A stretch of DNA of 64,000 nt from Pseudoscleropodium purum (GCA_963969395.1 OZ017798.1:25040173-25104172); one strand, 5' to 3'. Shown: positions 11,551 to 24,745, counted from the first letter of the stretch. Made by a program: numbers and translations. Notes: generated from the sequence alone by a model not told the origin.

Positions 11551-14500
11551 ATGCCTTTTAAATGTTTATAGAAATATCTTTTGAAAAATATTCTATTGCA
11601 TAGAAAACTACCTTGTTACATGTCTTTTTGACAAGACTATGTTAAGCAAAATAAAGCTACTTCTATAGACTAGCTTGACTCAAGAGTATGTGAAAATGAA
11701 AAGCAAATAATATAGAATGGTGGTCAAGTCAGTTGACTTGTTCGTAAGTGTATGTGTAAATGAGCCTTGAGGAGATGACATGGGCTATTACCTTTGAATT
11801 TAAATCCTACACCCATTTTTAGATTTTTTTTGAAAAAATATTTTTTAATATCTACTTACAAAATATTGTTCTTTAACCCTTAAAGGTCTAGAAAGTCTAT
11901 CATCAACAAAGTGTGGTGTTCTTTGAGTATTTGATATAGAAGGTACATGAATTCATTTATACAACAATCCTTCAATTGAGCAAGGTATCATTTGAGTATA
12001 ACACTTGTCAATCTAGGAAAGATAATTCAAATTAGCATCATATTTCAACAAAGAATAAAACATAGTCAAATTGTCCAATTTGTTTTTGATGATCTATTCT
12101 TTTGTTTTGTTTTACCAATTTTGACAATGTCAATTTCCTCATCATTCACAATATGTTTATTGTATTTTTTTTAACATTGGACAATTTCAAAATATTCTAG
12201 TCATTGAATTCTCTATGAAAAATTTACAAACCAAATAAATATTATTCTTAATATGATACTCTAGCATTGGTATGCAAATTAATATATTATCATACAAATC
12301 TATTCATTTCACTAAACCTCTTTGATTACTAAAGGCCTAAACAACGTAGGCAAAAATATACATGTACTATAAATTTGACTATGTTGAAATATTTACAAAA
12401 ATAGAACCTATTTAGTACAATGATGAAAGATCAATTTTAAAGCCAATAAATTCATTAAAAGAGTTTTCAGCCCTCTTACCCTCTAGAGGGTTGCAAGTTC
12501 CCAATAGTTCCCAAACTACGAGAACTACTTTGCAATAGCTCACTAATATGGCACAGCGACTGCCATGTCTAAAAAAAATAAAATTCAAGTTCAAATTTTT
12601 TCTTCATGTCAAGAATGTTTTTGTTTTTGTTTAAATATCTTTTTTGGGAAAAACCGTTTGCCAAAATTGTAGGGAGGAGAACTACAGAGAACACTACCTT
12701 GAAACAACCCTTCCGACCCCCCAAAAATCCTCTAATACATAACTTCTATTTGGGTCTCTGTCAAATCAATTTAGAAGTATTTAACTATGAAAATTCAACA
12801 TAAATATTATTTTTACATTTAGAACTTGAAATTTTTATTAATTGGATATAACTATATCTTACACTATTTTATGGAAAAAAATATTGATGGTGATAACATA
12901 GTTACTTTTTTTAATCAAAAGTGGGACTTAGATACTTTCAATTTTTTCCTACATTAAATGATTCAAACCAAAATGATCTTTATTTAAAATATGGCATTTA
13001 TAAAAACATTAATAAATTAGTCATGTCAAATTTTAGCTTTGTAAGATTAATATTATTTTGGTATAAATGGACCTCTATAGTGCATTTGCAGTTTCACACC
13101 AATTGGATAAGATATAACATAATATGATGAAAAGACAATAAAATTGTTGGAGTTCTCTAAAGGCTCAATTTTTTATTTAGGAGATTGAGGTTGCCTAAGA
13201 AACTTGACATCCCAAGAACTCACCTTACAAAAACTATTGCCACATAGGTATCTATGTTATTTTTTCATCCATGCTTGAAGTTCTTCTCTTGACAAGTCTT
13301 AGCCATGGTGTAAATCCAATCTAGTAAAGAATGAAATTCCCTCAAATCATATTGCTCCATTTCTCTACAATTCTTGACCAACTATGCACCTTCTCCATAA
13401 AGTGACCCTAATATTGGGAAAGATAGTATATCCTCCACCATAATGAAGGATTGAGATTAAAGGAGAATATAATGGGTTTATTTTTACCTTTTAATCATGG
13501 AGGGATTATTTTATCCGCCTCAAAGGTTAAGATGTTCTCCTTGGTGAAATTTTACATTTAATGCCACACCTCAACAATAGAAATGCACATTATTATACCG
13601 GTATAGGATTCTTGTTGTAACTAAAGATGACGCACCATAACTGAACTAGAGAGTGCGGATGATGTTGTTGCCTATGCTTGGGAGTATTACACTCCAATGC
13701 AAAGCATGTGCAAGTTCGTACTTCAATTTATCTCATTCTTTAAAAAAAATTCAAATCCGGAATTTCAGTTTCTAAATGGAAGCTCAAATCTACATGCGCA
13801 AATTAGGACCTAATCTTGTTTTGAGCGATTAGGAAGGCAAGGAGTCATAAACAAATTGTGCAAACCTACAGATTAAGATCTTGGGGAAGGACCATCATTG
13901 CTAAGAACTAAAGCTATTTGAAGTGCAAATCCCCTAGACATGACATCATCCTATCACCCGCATGTGCACACAACATAATATGAAGATCAAATTTAGTTGC
14001 CTGAGATTAGGTCATCCTATCCTTGTTGATTTCAAAATTTCTATAATATGCTGTTATATTATGACTTCACATTCAAATCCAAATACCACATTGCAAATAC
14101 AGAGTCATAATCTAAAGAGCAAGATCATCTTCACAACAATCCCATTTGTGTTCACCTATTTGCTCACCACATTGCAAATACGGAGTTATAATAAGGAGAG
14201 TAAGAACATCATCACAGCAACCCAATTTACACTCGCTTGCCTGCTCCCTAGCCTACACAACAATCTAGATTTACAAGTCAACACACTTCTCGGACCATTG
14301 CGTTTCATTCTATTGTCTCTTTTGTTGTCTCATCGCCTTTCAGTTTGTTGTCTTATCGCGTTTCATTCTATACAATGTAGCTATTGAGGAGCCAATCCTG
14401 AACATTGCCATTACTCTAGAGGAAGAGTTTCTCTCTCGGACCACTTGCCACCGCACTCTACTCAAACACCTACATTGGCACCTTACTTACATGGATTACG

Positions 14501-15167
14501 GTGCCCTAATTGCCCCACATTCTACCTTCAACAACCCCTGTGCTTACTTGGGAAATTGGCCATGTTTGTGTAGATTTTTGCTTCTTCATCTCTTTACTTA
14601 CTTGCTCACCTTCTTGCTCAATTGTTCATTTTCTCAGTAACTTGGTCAAGTTTCTACATCTTACTTACTTGCTCTCTTGTTCATCAAACTACCAAGTTGC
14701 CTATTTAATTGTCCAACAACTTGCCTACTCTTCACTTGCCTAGACAAATAGCTACCTAATCTCCCATCCAATTGCAATTGTATGAAGACCAAGCCTCAAG
14801 ATAAGCTAGTGAAAAAGAACTTAGACTACACCCAAAGCCCAACGCTCTAGTGAACACACAAAGGCAACAAACAATTCCAAGAACAAAAACAAGAGGCTCC
14901 TCGGATAAATCACAAACCACCACTCTACCAATTTCATTTGTGGATGCAGAATTTCAAATTAAAAAACGTCCAACCACAATTACACCTCTACTTCAATACT
15001 CACATACGATACAACTTTTTACCAAAGGTATGATCTTCTATATAGTATATGAATATCTATTAAGACACCTCCTTCTTTTATGTATATATTGTAACCCCAT
15101 TCATACACATGAGACTACTACTTTTGGGAAGGCTACTAAATTATACCTTAAGCGGATCAATCCTTAC
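11551..15167. other. AT-rich intergenic region
   Basis: No gene recognised. The frames at 13,962-14,387, 14,510-14,743 and 14,850-15,218 lie in C-rich, low-complexity DNA and carry no motif I know. A sequence of about 81 bp starting ACCACATTGCAAATAC is tandemly duplicated at about 14,085-14,246. A TTAACCCTTAAAGG-like element end lies near 11,876. Confidence 0.4.
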
Positions 15168-15209
15168 ATCAACTCCACGGTTGACGAATCTCAATGTCCG
15201 CCCCAAAAT

Positions 15210-15375
15210 CAAGGTTGACAGGACGTCCGGACGCGGATGCTGTGTCCGCAGCATCCGTTGACATTCGCGGTCCCCGCGGACGCAGTGTCTGCCGGGACCG
15301 CCCCGTCCGCCTGTCACCCCGTCCGCCCCGTCCGCTTTGACGGCCCTATTTCCCCCGACCGCCCTACCAAAACTG
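15210..15375 (+). repeat. GC-rich left subterminal array of the hAT element
   Basis: Dense CGTCCG/CGGACG motifs in otherwise AT-rich DNA, beginning at the terminal inverted repeat. Short repeated subterminal motifs are known binding sites for hAT transposases. The same motif fills the MITEs of this family and the other GC blocks of this element. Confidence 0.75.
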
Positions 15376-15785
15376 CTTCGCGGTCACTCCCTTAATCTTT
15401 AAACAATTAAATGTTAAATGAAGTGCAATGGTTCACGATTTGTCATTAAAACAATGTCTCTTATAAGTTGAAAGATTATAAAGTTTGACCATGAGTCCAT
15501 GATAGTCTTGAAACTATGAAAAAATTCCAATTCATTTTCAGAAGGCAAACTAAAAAAATTTGTGACTTCAAATATATATATATATATACTATTTAAAAAA
15601 TTGAGATCAACACAAATACAAACATAATCAATATGGGCAAAATATATTGAATTTAATATAGAATACCATACATTGTACACATTTGGCTAATTGCACATAT
15701 AATTTTTTTCATTCCAACTCTATATTTCTAAACTAATTTTTAATGCCTATATAACCTATTCAACTACTACTTCTGCACTACCAAT

Positions 15786-17279
15786 CTAATATAAATGGTG
15801 GAAATGTTCATCTGGCATCGGCCAACGATATGTATTAGAAAATCGCGTAATCACATGGGCCAAACTAGTATTTTCATCATCAGTCTTCGAAGAAATGCGC
15901 TTCAAGTAAGCATAAAATATTTTTGCAAAGTCATGAAAGGAAAATTGTGTCGCACTAGGTGTTTTTCGTAGCACGTTGAAATACGCCTCTGACATGTTGT
16001 TTCCATTCATCCGCCGAGCAATTTTTCGAATGGCATACTCTTCCAACTTACGTGAATACATCGGAATGACTTCCACATCCGCACCTGCTTTATGCAAATA
16101 TACAATACGTGGATCCACCCACCATCTCCTCTGCAAAGTTTGTTTCATCTCATTTGCTGATGTAAATGTGTACAAAGACTTCATTAGCTAAGAAGCTAAG
16201 GTGGTCATGCCCCAATCGCAAATTCCAATGTACACACGTGACTCATTCTCTGGAAAATGCAACAAGATGTTGTCCGGAGAAAGATCATTGTGCAAATGTT
16301 CAGCAAGATGCATTGCATACATTATATGCATAAACGCCCATGTCAACTCCGTGCGCTTCTTCCGATATCGTCCTAAATGGTGAGCTTTTACAACCTCCTC
16401 TTCGGTTGGATTCGTATACATCAAACGGATTTGAATGTTGTCTGGAAAGTCCTTATCCATATTCAACATTTGTCGAAGAGTTCTACCATTCCACCAATAC
16501 GCATAACCTTCACACGTCGTTCCGTGCACCGCAGCAAACCGTATCACACCCGTGTGTGGAATTCGAACAACCATTGATTCGTTTTGATGTTCTAATTTTG
16601 CAAGATCGGGTCGAGTTTGGTGGTGAATGGATTTCTTCGCCGCAAACTCCCAATAAGGAAGTATTCCTGTACATCCTTCAATACGAACCTTTCGAATCAT
16701 TGCATATCCACCTCTCATCGTTCTATCATCAACAGCAATCACGCGTGCTGTATCTGGAAGTGCTATGAGGTGCTGTTTGGTCCTTTCCGCTTTAGCAACT
16801 CCATCATTGTTTTTCCACCAACCAATTGAACCAACTCGATTCTGCGTTTTGGCGAATGGAGCACATCGCCCCCTAAACAAGTCCGCTTTCAGAATCACTT
16901 CTTCAAACTGGGCGTCATTGGGTCGATATTCCTTACCATATTTAACCAAAATGACTTTGGAATTCCACAAAGCGTCATGAACCTTGTTCTGCAAACATTT
17001 GGTGAAGTACATTTTATGCATTTCGTCATGCCACTTCGCCACATTCAATGCATCCAACAACATCTGTATCATGTCTACCTTGAATTTAGACACGCACTCC
17101 TCTTGATATCTGATGTACTTATTGTCTAAAGACAATGTTGTTTCCGATTCATAAAATTGAACGATGCGCTCAATCATGAATTTTTTGTATTCCTCCGAAG
17201 GACTTTGGCGAGCTACTTCCAAGTTTGATGGTCCCTCTCCATGTTTAAGCTTCGCAACCTTCTTCTTCCCCTTCGTCAT
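15786..17279 (-). pseudogene. protein-kinase-like gene carried by the hAT element, one in-frame TAG
   Basis: ATG at 17279; 363 codons run to a TAG at 16190-16188, then the same frame continues to a stop at 15786 (498 codons in all). The N-terminus is basic (MTKGKKKVAK). From about residue 189 a kinase core is visible: a glycine-rich segment (RGGYAMIRKV), a probable ATP lysine (AAKK, 215-216), EGYAYWWNGRTLRQML near the hinge, the catalytic loop HNDLSPDN (Asp332) and DWG at 355-357 in place of DFG. The TAG is six codons after that DWG motif, in the activation segment. After it, RRWWVDPRIVY fits the APE region and the C-lobe continues to SNTYRWPMPDEHFHHLY. With every core motif present it was probably an active kinase. 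It reads away from the transposase. Substrate unknown. Readthrough cannot be excluded. Confidence 0.7.
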
Positions 17280-17446
17280 TGTGACAAATGAAACTGATAT
17301 AGATGAAATTTTCTAATTTAAATGTGAATTCACGCGCAAGTGTTAAAAAAATTGGCAACAAGGGGGCCCCAATAAACCACTCTTGCCTTGCCTCGGAAAG
17401 GAACCAATGGAGGATGAACCACCAAGCTCTCCGCTCCACCTTGCAT

Positions 17447-17650
17447 TCACAAGGGGCAAAGCAAAAGTGACAATGCGGACGGCCCGACCGCCCCTTTTAT
17501 AAGGGCGGACGGCCCTAAACCGTCCGCCCGATCGAACGGTCCAGGGGGGCGGACGGGGCGGACGGCGAACAAGTATCGGGGCGGACGGGGTCTAGGCGGA
17601 CAGGGGTCTGGGCGAATGGGGCGGATAGGTACGAGGGCGGACGGGGCGGT
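17447..17650. repeat. internal GC-rich CGGACG array, left part
   Basis: Many GGGCGGACGG units lie just upstream of the kinase-like gene. The block stops abruptly at TTTCACCCTGAAGCGC, where an AT-rich P1-type element begins. It may be one half of an interrupted block whose other half is at 20,434-20,625, lying between the two divergent genes. Confidence 0.65.
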
Positions 17651-17873
17651 TTCACCCTGAAGCGCTTCGATGTCCATATTTTACACGATAAACAAAGGTC
17701 TTCATGGCACTGTATAGTCCAACTAACTTTTCATTCATTCAATGTAAAATTTGAAATTAAAAAAGGTAGCCTTCCTTTATGACCAAATTTATGAATTCTT
17801 GGTAAATGATATTTTTGTACAAAGATATGAGCTAAAATGTGCAAAAATTCACGAAAGGATTGCGACGTTTAAT
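17651..17873 (+). mobile_element. decayed short P1-type element (copy e)
   Basis: Matches the short element at 42,221-42,433 along its length: CACCCTGAAGCGCTTCGATG at the left, then a shared block including AATGATATTTTTGTACAAAG, then GACGTTTAA at the right. The flanking TTAA and the GGGG end have decayed. It is embedded in the hAT element at the edge of the GC block. Confidence 0.5.
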
Positions 17874-20433
17874 ATAAGTATCCAAATATTCACGTTGCAT
17901 TGTGTATAAAGCAATTATAAGAAGGTAGTTGAATAAAAATTCTACTATTAAATTGAATTAGTTGACGTCTAATCACTTAGTAAACCGCTAAATGTCCAAG
18001 TCCTTGCAAGTGTGTTTTGGCTATCGAAAAGAGCATGGACTTATAGTTATCCCCAATGAAGCAAATTGTTCTTTTTTCAAAATCTAACGGTATAGATGTT
18101 TAGCCCCTAAAGTTCTTTTTACTAAAAACACTTCAAAACTGCCATTAGTAGTGCAAATACCAAGTCTTAGAAGAAAAATACTTTTGGGCATATGTAACTG
18201 TAGGATCTTGTAGTAAATTAGTTGGAAAAGATGTGGAAAAAATTTTAGACAAATCCACCATTTGGATTGTAAGATATTAGATATTGAATGTTTCATTTAA
18301 GGGGGCTATTCAATTATGTCTATTAATGAACAATTGGTAGGCTAACAAACCTAACTTAGCATGTATTTTCATATTTGTTGCAATTGTTTTAGGAATATTA
18401 TAACATAATACTATTATAATATTCTTATAAATGATATAGTACTAAATCATTTCAAAATAAACAACATTCGAACACAATCTATCAATCTTGTTTTCCATAC
18501 TCCTTTAATGATATATATATATATATATACATATATAAAATATATTAGATAAATCAACATGAACAAATCAATGATTATATATTTCATAAATCTATTCTTC
18601 ATCAATCAAATAAGAGTGCATGTTCAAATATAGACAAAGATGGTTTCTCCATTTGTTCCCAAAAATTAAATAAACAAATAGAGAAAGATATGAAGTGAAT
18701 GTTACTTGAAGAATTGGAGGGAATGAAATTGAAGTACTCAATTTCATTTTATTAAATTGGAAAATTGCATGTGGATGGCATAAATTAATCTTCATAGATG
18801 CTAAACTCATACGAGTTGCATTTCAACATTTATGATTTATGCAATTGATTGAATATAAAGCTCTTGTAATTACATTTTCAAATTTTCGATTTAATCATTC
18901 AAATTTGCAAGAGTGATTTATGATAGATTTATAACTTTAAATGTGAAAGCATTCAATGCCTTTATGCGTTTGTTCATCAATATATTAATTTTAAATAAAT
19001 AATATATATTTTTTATAACATATGCATAAACCATTGCATTAAAAAAAACAAAAACTAAGAGCCAAGCCAAATAGGCTGGTCAAATGAAGAGAACAAGAGA
19101 ACAAGAGCCCTACGAGAAAGCAAAGGAAAAAAAAAATATCAAAAGGATTCAAAGGAAGGAGCAAGATGCATTCTTGCAAGACCGTAGAATACATAATGAT
19201 TTCAAAATCCAAACACAAATATATTTTCTATTTCAATGAGAGTCAAAAATGAACTACCCTGCTCTCAAAGATTGTACAATGTACACGTTATACAAAATGA
19301 ACATATAACAGAAAGAGTAGAAGACATCGTTTATCATGATTGAAAACAAAAATGATTTTTTCTTTCTATGTAGAATATTTTATGAAATGTAACAATGTAT
19401 TTAATTATCATAGTAATTGGTAGAAATCTTTGTGCAATACATAGAAACATTTCATTCATGTGGAATTTTTCATTTATTTAGGATTAAAATTGAAGTATTA
19501 TACTCTACAAAGTACAAACTGAAAACAATATCATATACCTAAATTCAAAAGTTTGCAATTGTTTCGTGAATTCATTTTGAAAACTCAAACGAAAAAATAT
19601 TTTATAATCAATATCTTATTTATTTGAATAATTTCAAAATTCGAATTCCGAATTCAATTCCTATTTATAATAGAAATTATGTTTGTCAATTTTTTAGATC
19701 TTTAAACAATGAACCCTCTTTTATTAAATTAATATTTAAAAACATCTAAAATAAGAATATTGGAATTACCTTTCAAAATAAATATAGCACATGTATAAGT
19801 GTATAATGTATTCTACTCAACCAACTCAAGTAACGAATTTTTCTATGTTTTTAAGGAAAAATATAGCCATATATGATTTGAAAGTTAAAACATTGATTCT
19901 TTTTCTTTGTTTTCAAATCTAATCAAAATTTCATTAAAAAATATGAAAGACTCAATGTTCATTTGAAGATCGTGATGCACTTCTAATTAGAAATCACAAC
20001 CTTTCATTAAATATCATGAGGTTGAAATCCATTAAACTGTTATTTTAATTATGTATTGGGGCCTTTTTTTTAAATTTCATTTGCTTATGATGAAAAAGGA
20101 ATTGATTATTTCTGCAAAACATTTGATTTCCTGATGAACTTTAAAAAAATCCCCACCATCTTCAGATCTTCTCAAAACCTATTTAGAAGGATAATATGAG
20201 TAAATAATCCAAACATATTCAACTTAACCACATTCCCCTCATTCGTAAAACAATTTAGGGGAGAAAAGAAAAGGTTTAGGGTAATTAGGGTATAGGGTTT
20301 AGGGTTTACATTTAAAAAAAAAAAAATGATAAATCAATTACATTGATCCTCATTTAGCAGTGATTATTAGGCTGTTTTTTTTTGGAAATGTTACCGCTCT
20401 TTTTGAGTAATATCGGCCTCATAGGATGCTCCA
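17874..20433. other. AT-rich DNA inside the hAT element
   Basis: No gene recognised. A degenerate element end (TTTAGCCCCTAAAG) near 18,099 starts a segment of about 200 bp that matches 60,802 onward and, inverted, 59,240-59,344. A (TA)n run lies at about 18,510-18,530. Telomere-like TTTAGGG units occur at about 20,273-20,309. The block separates the two GC-rich arrays and is probably an insertion or captured host DNA. Confidence 0.5.
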
Positions 20434-20625
20434 ATGGACAGCTGGGCAGACGCCGTTGGCGGTCAGTGTTTAAGTGGGGCAGTCGACGTGTCCAAAGCGT
20501 GGACGGCGTCGGAAGGCGGACAGTGCAGACAGTCCCGTTCGACCGCCCCGTCCGCCGCGTCCGATTGCCCGTCCGACCCGTCTGGCCTGTCCGCCCGCCT
20601 GCCCCGTCCGGGCTGTTGCTTGTTT
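20434..20625. repeat. internal GC-rich CGTCCG array, right part
   Basis: Dense CCGTCC and GGACGG units lie about 300 bases upstream of the transposase start, mirroring the block before the kinase-like gene. Together the two blocks could act as a shared control region for the divergent genes; this is inference from position only. Confidence 0.65.
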
Positions 20626-20926
20626 TTGAATGGAAACCCTAAAAATGAACCTTTAATTTTCTAGAAGGGACTATAAATGTTAGAAGAGAAGCTTTGGTAT
20701 TCACTCTCGAAAAATCGAACGCTAAGATTTCCAAGGGCTATGAGCTTCAATTTATTGAGTCTCTTGCTTGGTAATGCATAGTTCGGTGGACGGGGGGGGC
20801 TTTGATTTCCAAAGCTTTGTGTGACTAATTTCATTGATATTGTATACATTGTCACGTTTTGGGTTTCAAATTTAAAACATTTTATTGGTTTCTTTTGAAA
20901 TTGAGGTAAAACATACACTTGTCAGT

Positions 20927-23900
20927 ATGGTGGCCAAACCGACGAGGGATTTTTCTCCTTGGTTTAGTGTGCAAGAGGGTGGTAAAGTAAAATGTAGGCT
21001 TTGCAAAGCGAGCATGTCAAAGAAGCTCAGCCGTATGTTCAGCCACTTAGGCTATTCTGGGCCTGGAGGTGTACGTGATAAAGGGGTGAGCCTTTGTTCA
21101 CGATTATCAATGGCAGTTTGAGATTTATTTCGGCATTGCGAAGGAGTTTTTCCAAAACGCGTTGTAATGGACAATGTGGATGGCAACCCTAGCCCTTCAA
21201 ATGTCCAAGAGTTTTCGGCCGGAAAGGCTGTGTCGCATTTTGACTACAAAGATTCTTGTCCAGCGTCTAAAGAATTGGTATCAATGGTATGTGCTACAAC
21301 TGAAATGACTTTGAGTACGGAAGCTTCTGGAGAACGTGAAACCCCGAGGGCATCAAGTTCTAGGCCTCAGAGGCAAGGCAACTTAATGAATGGGTTTGAA
21401 AAAGGTCATAGACGCAAATTACATTCAATGTGGGCAAATTTTTTTTATTCGGCAAACATACCATTTTCCGTGGCTCAAAATCCAGCTTTTAAAGAAGCAG
21501 TGAAGAAAACGGCTATGTTTGGTAGGCCATACATTCCTCCCTCATACCACGACCTTCGGTACAAATTGTTGAATGAGGCGAAGACCAACATTCAGACACA
21601 GTTGAATGCACGGATCAAAGATAGCATTCGAAAATTTGGAGCAACATTGTCCATTGATGGATGGAGCTCAGTGACTAATCGACCTCTCATCAATGCCATG
21701 CTTGTATCATTCGCAGGTGAAGAATTTCTTGGATCTGTGGATACAAGTGGTTGTTAAAAAAATGCGAAGTACTTGGCAGCTGTGTTGGAAAAGTTCATTA
21801 AACAAGTGGGGTCCAAGAACGTCGTGTTAATAACTACGGATAATGCTCCCATGAATCCGTCCGCATGGGATGTAATATCTGCAAAATATCCTCATATTTT
21901 TTACCAAGGGTGCGTGGTACATGCATTGAATTTGTTGTTGAAAGATTGGGCTGCACAGAAATGGATTGCTTCCAAATTGGATAAAGAAGTTCTTGTAGAT
22001 AAATTTATCAGGAAGAGACATATGCCGCTAACTCTATTGCGAAAGTATTCGCCAAATCTTGGTCTCTTGATGCCTGGGGATACAAGGTTCGCCTCTAAAT
22101 TTATCATGATGGAACGTTTGACAAAATTGAGAGGAGCATTGGAACAAACGGTGGTAGATCCGCAATAGGTTGAGTATGTATATACTCTCAAGAAGAAACG
22201 TGGAGCCAAAGTCCAACCAAAAGACTTGGCCTTAGCGATGAAGAAAATTGTTCTTGATGACCATTTTTGGAATTGGTCCATCAATTATGTGGAGATGGTT
22301 GAACCAATCATATGTGCACTCTGCGATTTGGATTCAAAATCACCATGCATGGGGAAGGTGTTGCATATCATGAGGAAGTTAGAGAAACACGTGAACGGAT
22401 TACAAAGTCCACCATTTTGTTTGCTAGAAGAACTTGCAATTCCATTGGTAGTCTTTTTATGCCCAAAGAAGAATGGTAGACAACGATCTCCAATCAGCCG
22501 CAGCTCTTTTGAATCCATACCTTCTTCATGACAAAAAGCTAGCAAATGACACAGATACAATGTTAGGATGTAAGAAAGTTTTGGAGAGAATATGTAAACC
22601 GGATGAATATGCAGCAGTGGTGAAGGAATTTGTGGCTTTTCGACACAAGGAACCTCCATTCCACAATATGTTGAATCCGGGAGATCAAATGTTGTCCGCA
22701 CATGCTTGGTGGGATTTTGAAGGTGCATGTGGCAAGTTTATAGCTCCATTAGCGAAGAGGATATTGGCTCAACCGGTGTCATCATCTTCATGTGAACGGA
22801 ATTGGAGCAACTATTCTTTTGTTCACAACAAATCTCGAAATAAATTGAAGCCGGAGAGAGCAGCGGATTTGGTGTACGTGTATACCAATTCCAAAGTATT
22901 AAACGCATTGAAAGAAAAAGATGAAAAAAAATGGTATAATGATAATGTGGATCCGATGGAATCAGAGGATTTAGATAGACCGACGTTAGGAGACGATGAT
23001 GATGATGATGACGAGGATTTGGAAAGGGCCCTTTCAGCTGTAGATGGCGGAGATGACTTCAATCGTGCGACAGCATGGGGAGATGAAGACGTGATAGAAG
23101 GCTTTCCCGATTTGGTGAATGATACGCATGATTATCATCTAAACCGCAAGGATGTCGTTCCCGACAATGCAAACGATGCATATACCTTTTGTGAAGACGA
23201 GGACAATGTAGAGGTACAGGAGAATCTACCTTCTTTAACTGCATATTACAATGGAATGGGATTCTTGAATAGCGAAAACATTCTATCGGTAAAGGCAAAC
23301 GCTATTGCCAAAGAGGTGAAAATCAATGAGAATGCTATTGGTGATGATGGGAGAAATGAAGAAATTTTAATTTCTCAATCTCCATCTGTGGCATTAAATG
23401 TAGTGCAAGGAAACAACAAAAGAAAAGATGCGGTCATGGAGGTGGACGTTCCAAAAGATGTGGGCAATAATAGTGGTGATGAGGGGGAACCAAATATTGG
23501 GGTACAGAAAAATAGTGATTCAGTTGGGATGGCAGTCACAAATTCGGCAATTGTAAAGAGTGATAAAGAAAAAGAGCCAATGAAGTCAATTTTTGAAGTA
23601 CCGAGATCTAGTGCTTTTCCACCAATACCGTTGAAGTCTGTTAGCACACGATTGAATGATTCTCAAAGCTTTGGATATGGAAAACGCCTAATGAACATTT
23701 CCAAAGAAATTTCTACAGGCGGTAATCTACGGAAAGTAGCGTCATCACCTACAAGTCTAAGTGAAACGGATAGTGATCGGATGCCATTGGCATCTTTGTG
23801 TGCTCGCATTTTAGGAAAAGGAATGGCGCAAGAACCCATCAAATCAACAAACGGCACTCTATTACTTCAAAAGAAAGCCAAAGTGGAGATAACCGTTCAT

Positions 23901-24272
23901 GGACATGTCGACCCTACATCGAGATTGATGGTTCAAGAATCGAGTAACGTGAAAGCGAAAAGAGAAATGCAACCTTTTGCTATCTCTCCAATGAAGAATA
24001 GGACCCCTTTTGATGAAAATGTTGCTACTTTGTCAAATAGAAAGAAAAGAAAGGTTCCTATTCAAAAAGCCTTTAATCGTTCTGTCAAAGTAAAAAAAGA
24101 AAAATTAAATTCGAAAGAAGGGAGTAAACCTACTTCAAGAGAAGACTTGAAGGAGACAACGATACTTGATTTCAACAATGAAGATGACTCCGATAATGAA
24201 GATTTTGAACGGAGAGCTGCAGGAGAGAGTAGTGGGGCTGAGGTTAGAGGAGATGTGGATTGGCGTCCATAG
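20927..24272 (+). pseudogene. hAT transposase (BED finger, DUF659, hAT dimerisation) with long C-terminal tail
   Basis: ATG at 20927. A BED-type finger (KCRLCKASMSKKLSRMFSHL) is followed by DUF659-like catalytic segments SIDGWSSVTNRPL and LITTDNAPMN, then CVVHALNLLLKDWA. The hAT C-terminal domain includes SSSSCERNWSNYSFVHNKS and AADLVYVYTNSKVL. Three in-frame stops (TGA at 21119, TAA at 21755, TAG at 22166) and one frameshift near 22,470 break the first half. The last 599 codons from 22,473 are open. About 440 residues after the hAT domain form an unusual tail: a run of Asp residues (near 22,998-23,020), polar linkers and a basic NLS-like RKKRKV near the end. Typical hAT transposases end soon after the dimerisation domain. 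The protein would cut and join the element ends. Confidence 0.8.
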
Positions 24273-24617
24273 GAATTGTGGAGATGTGAATTTAGATGTT
24301 TGATTGTTTAGTTGCTCATGATATATGGAGCTCATGTTGACAAATGACAATGGTTTCTTCAATCATTTTATTATGAAATTGTTTGTTTATTGATGATATA
24401 CATCTCGCTGGATTTTAAAGTGATTTTGTTTCTGAATCAAAATGAAATTCAACAAAAAAAATTAAAAATATATTTCATATTTTAGCTTTTACATAAATAG
24501 TGATATACAACTCTATTGAATCGCAATTGCAATAGAAGAAAAATCAAAATCAAAATGACTTCACTCTCAATCTCTCATTGGTGAAAACAATCAAAACAAA
24601 AAACCCAAAACGGGTTT

Positions 24618-24745
24618 TCTAAGCCGCCCCGCCCGGCCCCGCGCGTCCGCCTTCCGACGGCGGGAGGGACGCTGCGTCCGCTAGCGTCCGAACGTCCGGA
24701 AAACCGACACTATTTTGGGGCGGACGTAGAGATTCGTCAACCCTG
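24618..24745 (+). repeat. GC-rich right subterminal array of the hAT element
   Basis: CGTCCG-rich right end finishing GGGGCGGACGTAGAGATTCGTCAACCCTG-like sequence. The last 28 bases are nearly identical to the right end of the MITE at 36,476-36,684, showing common ends for the large element and the MITEs. Confidence 0.75.

Larger units (their letters stand above)
15210..24745 (+). mobile_element. 9.5-kb hAT transposon carrying kinase-like and transposase genes
   Basis: The element starts CAAGGTTGACAGGACG and ends GATTCGTCAACCCTG. The terminal inverted repeat is CARGGTTGAC, and a perfect 8-bp target duplication CCCAAAAT lies at 15202-15209 and 24746-24753. It contains, in order, a GC-rich end, a minus-strand kinase-like gene, a GC-rich block, about 2.8 kb of AT-rich DNA, a second GC-rich block, a plus-strand hAT transposase gene and a GC-rich end. 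An 8-bp duplication and a DUF659/hAT_C transposase fit the hAT superfamily. Both genes carry stop codons, so this copy is probably no longer autonomous. The AT-rich middle looks like a later or captured insertion. Confidence 0.85.

Noticed and set aside
15210..17660. Kinase-like gene as a separate element ending near 17,655
   Set aside because: The right side there has no GTCAACCCTG end or 8-bp duplication, while the 15,210-24,745 pair has both perfectly.
20273..20309. Telomere or chromosome end
   Set aside because: Only a few degenerate TTTAGGG-like units inside a transposon; not an array.
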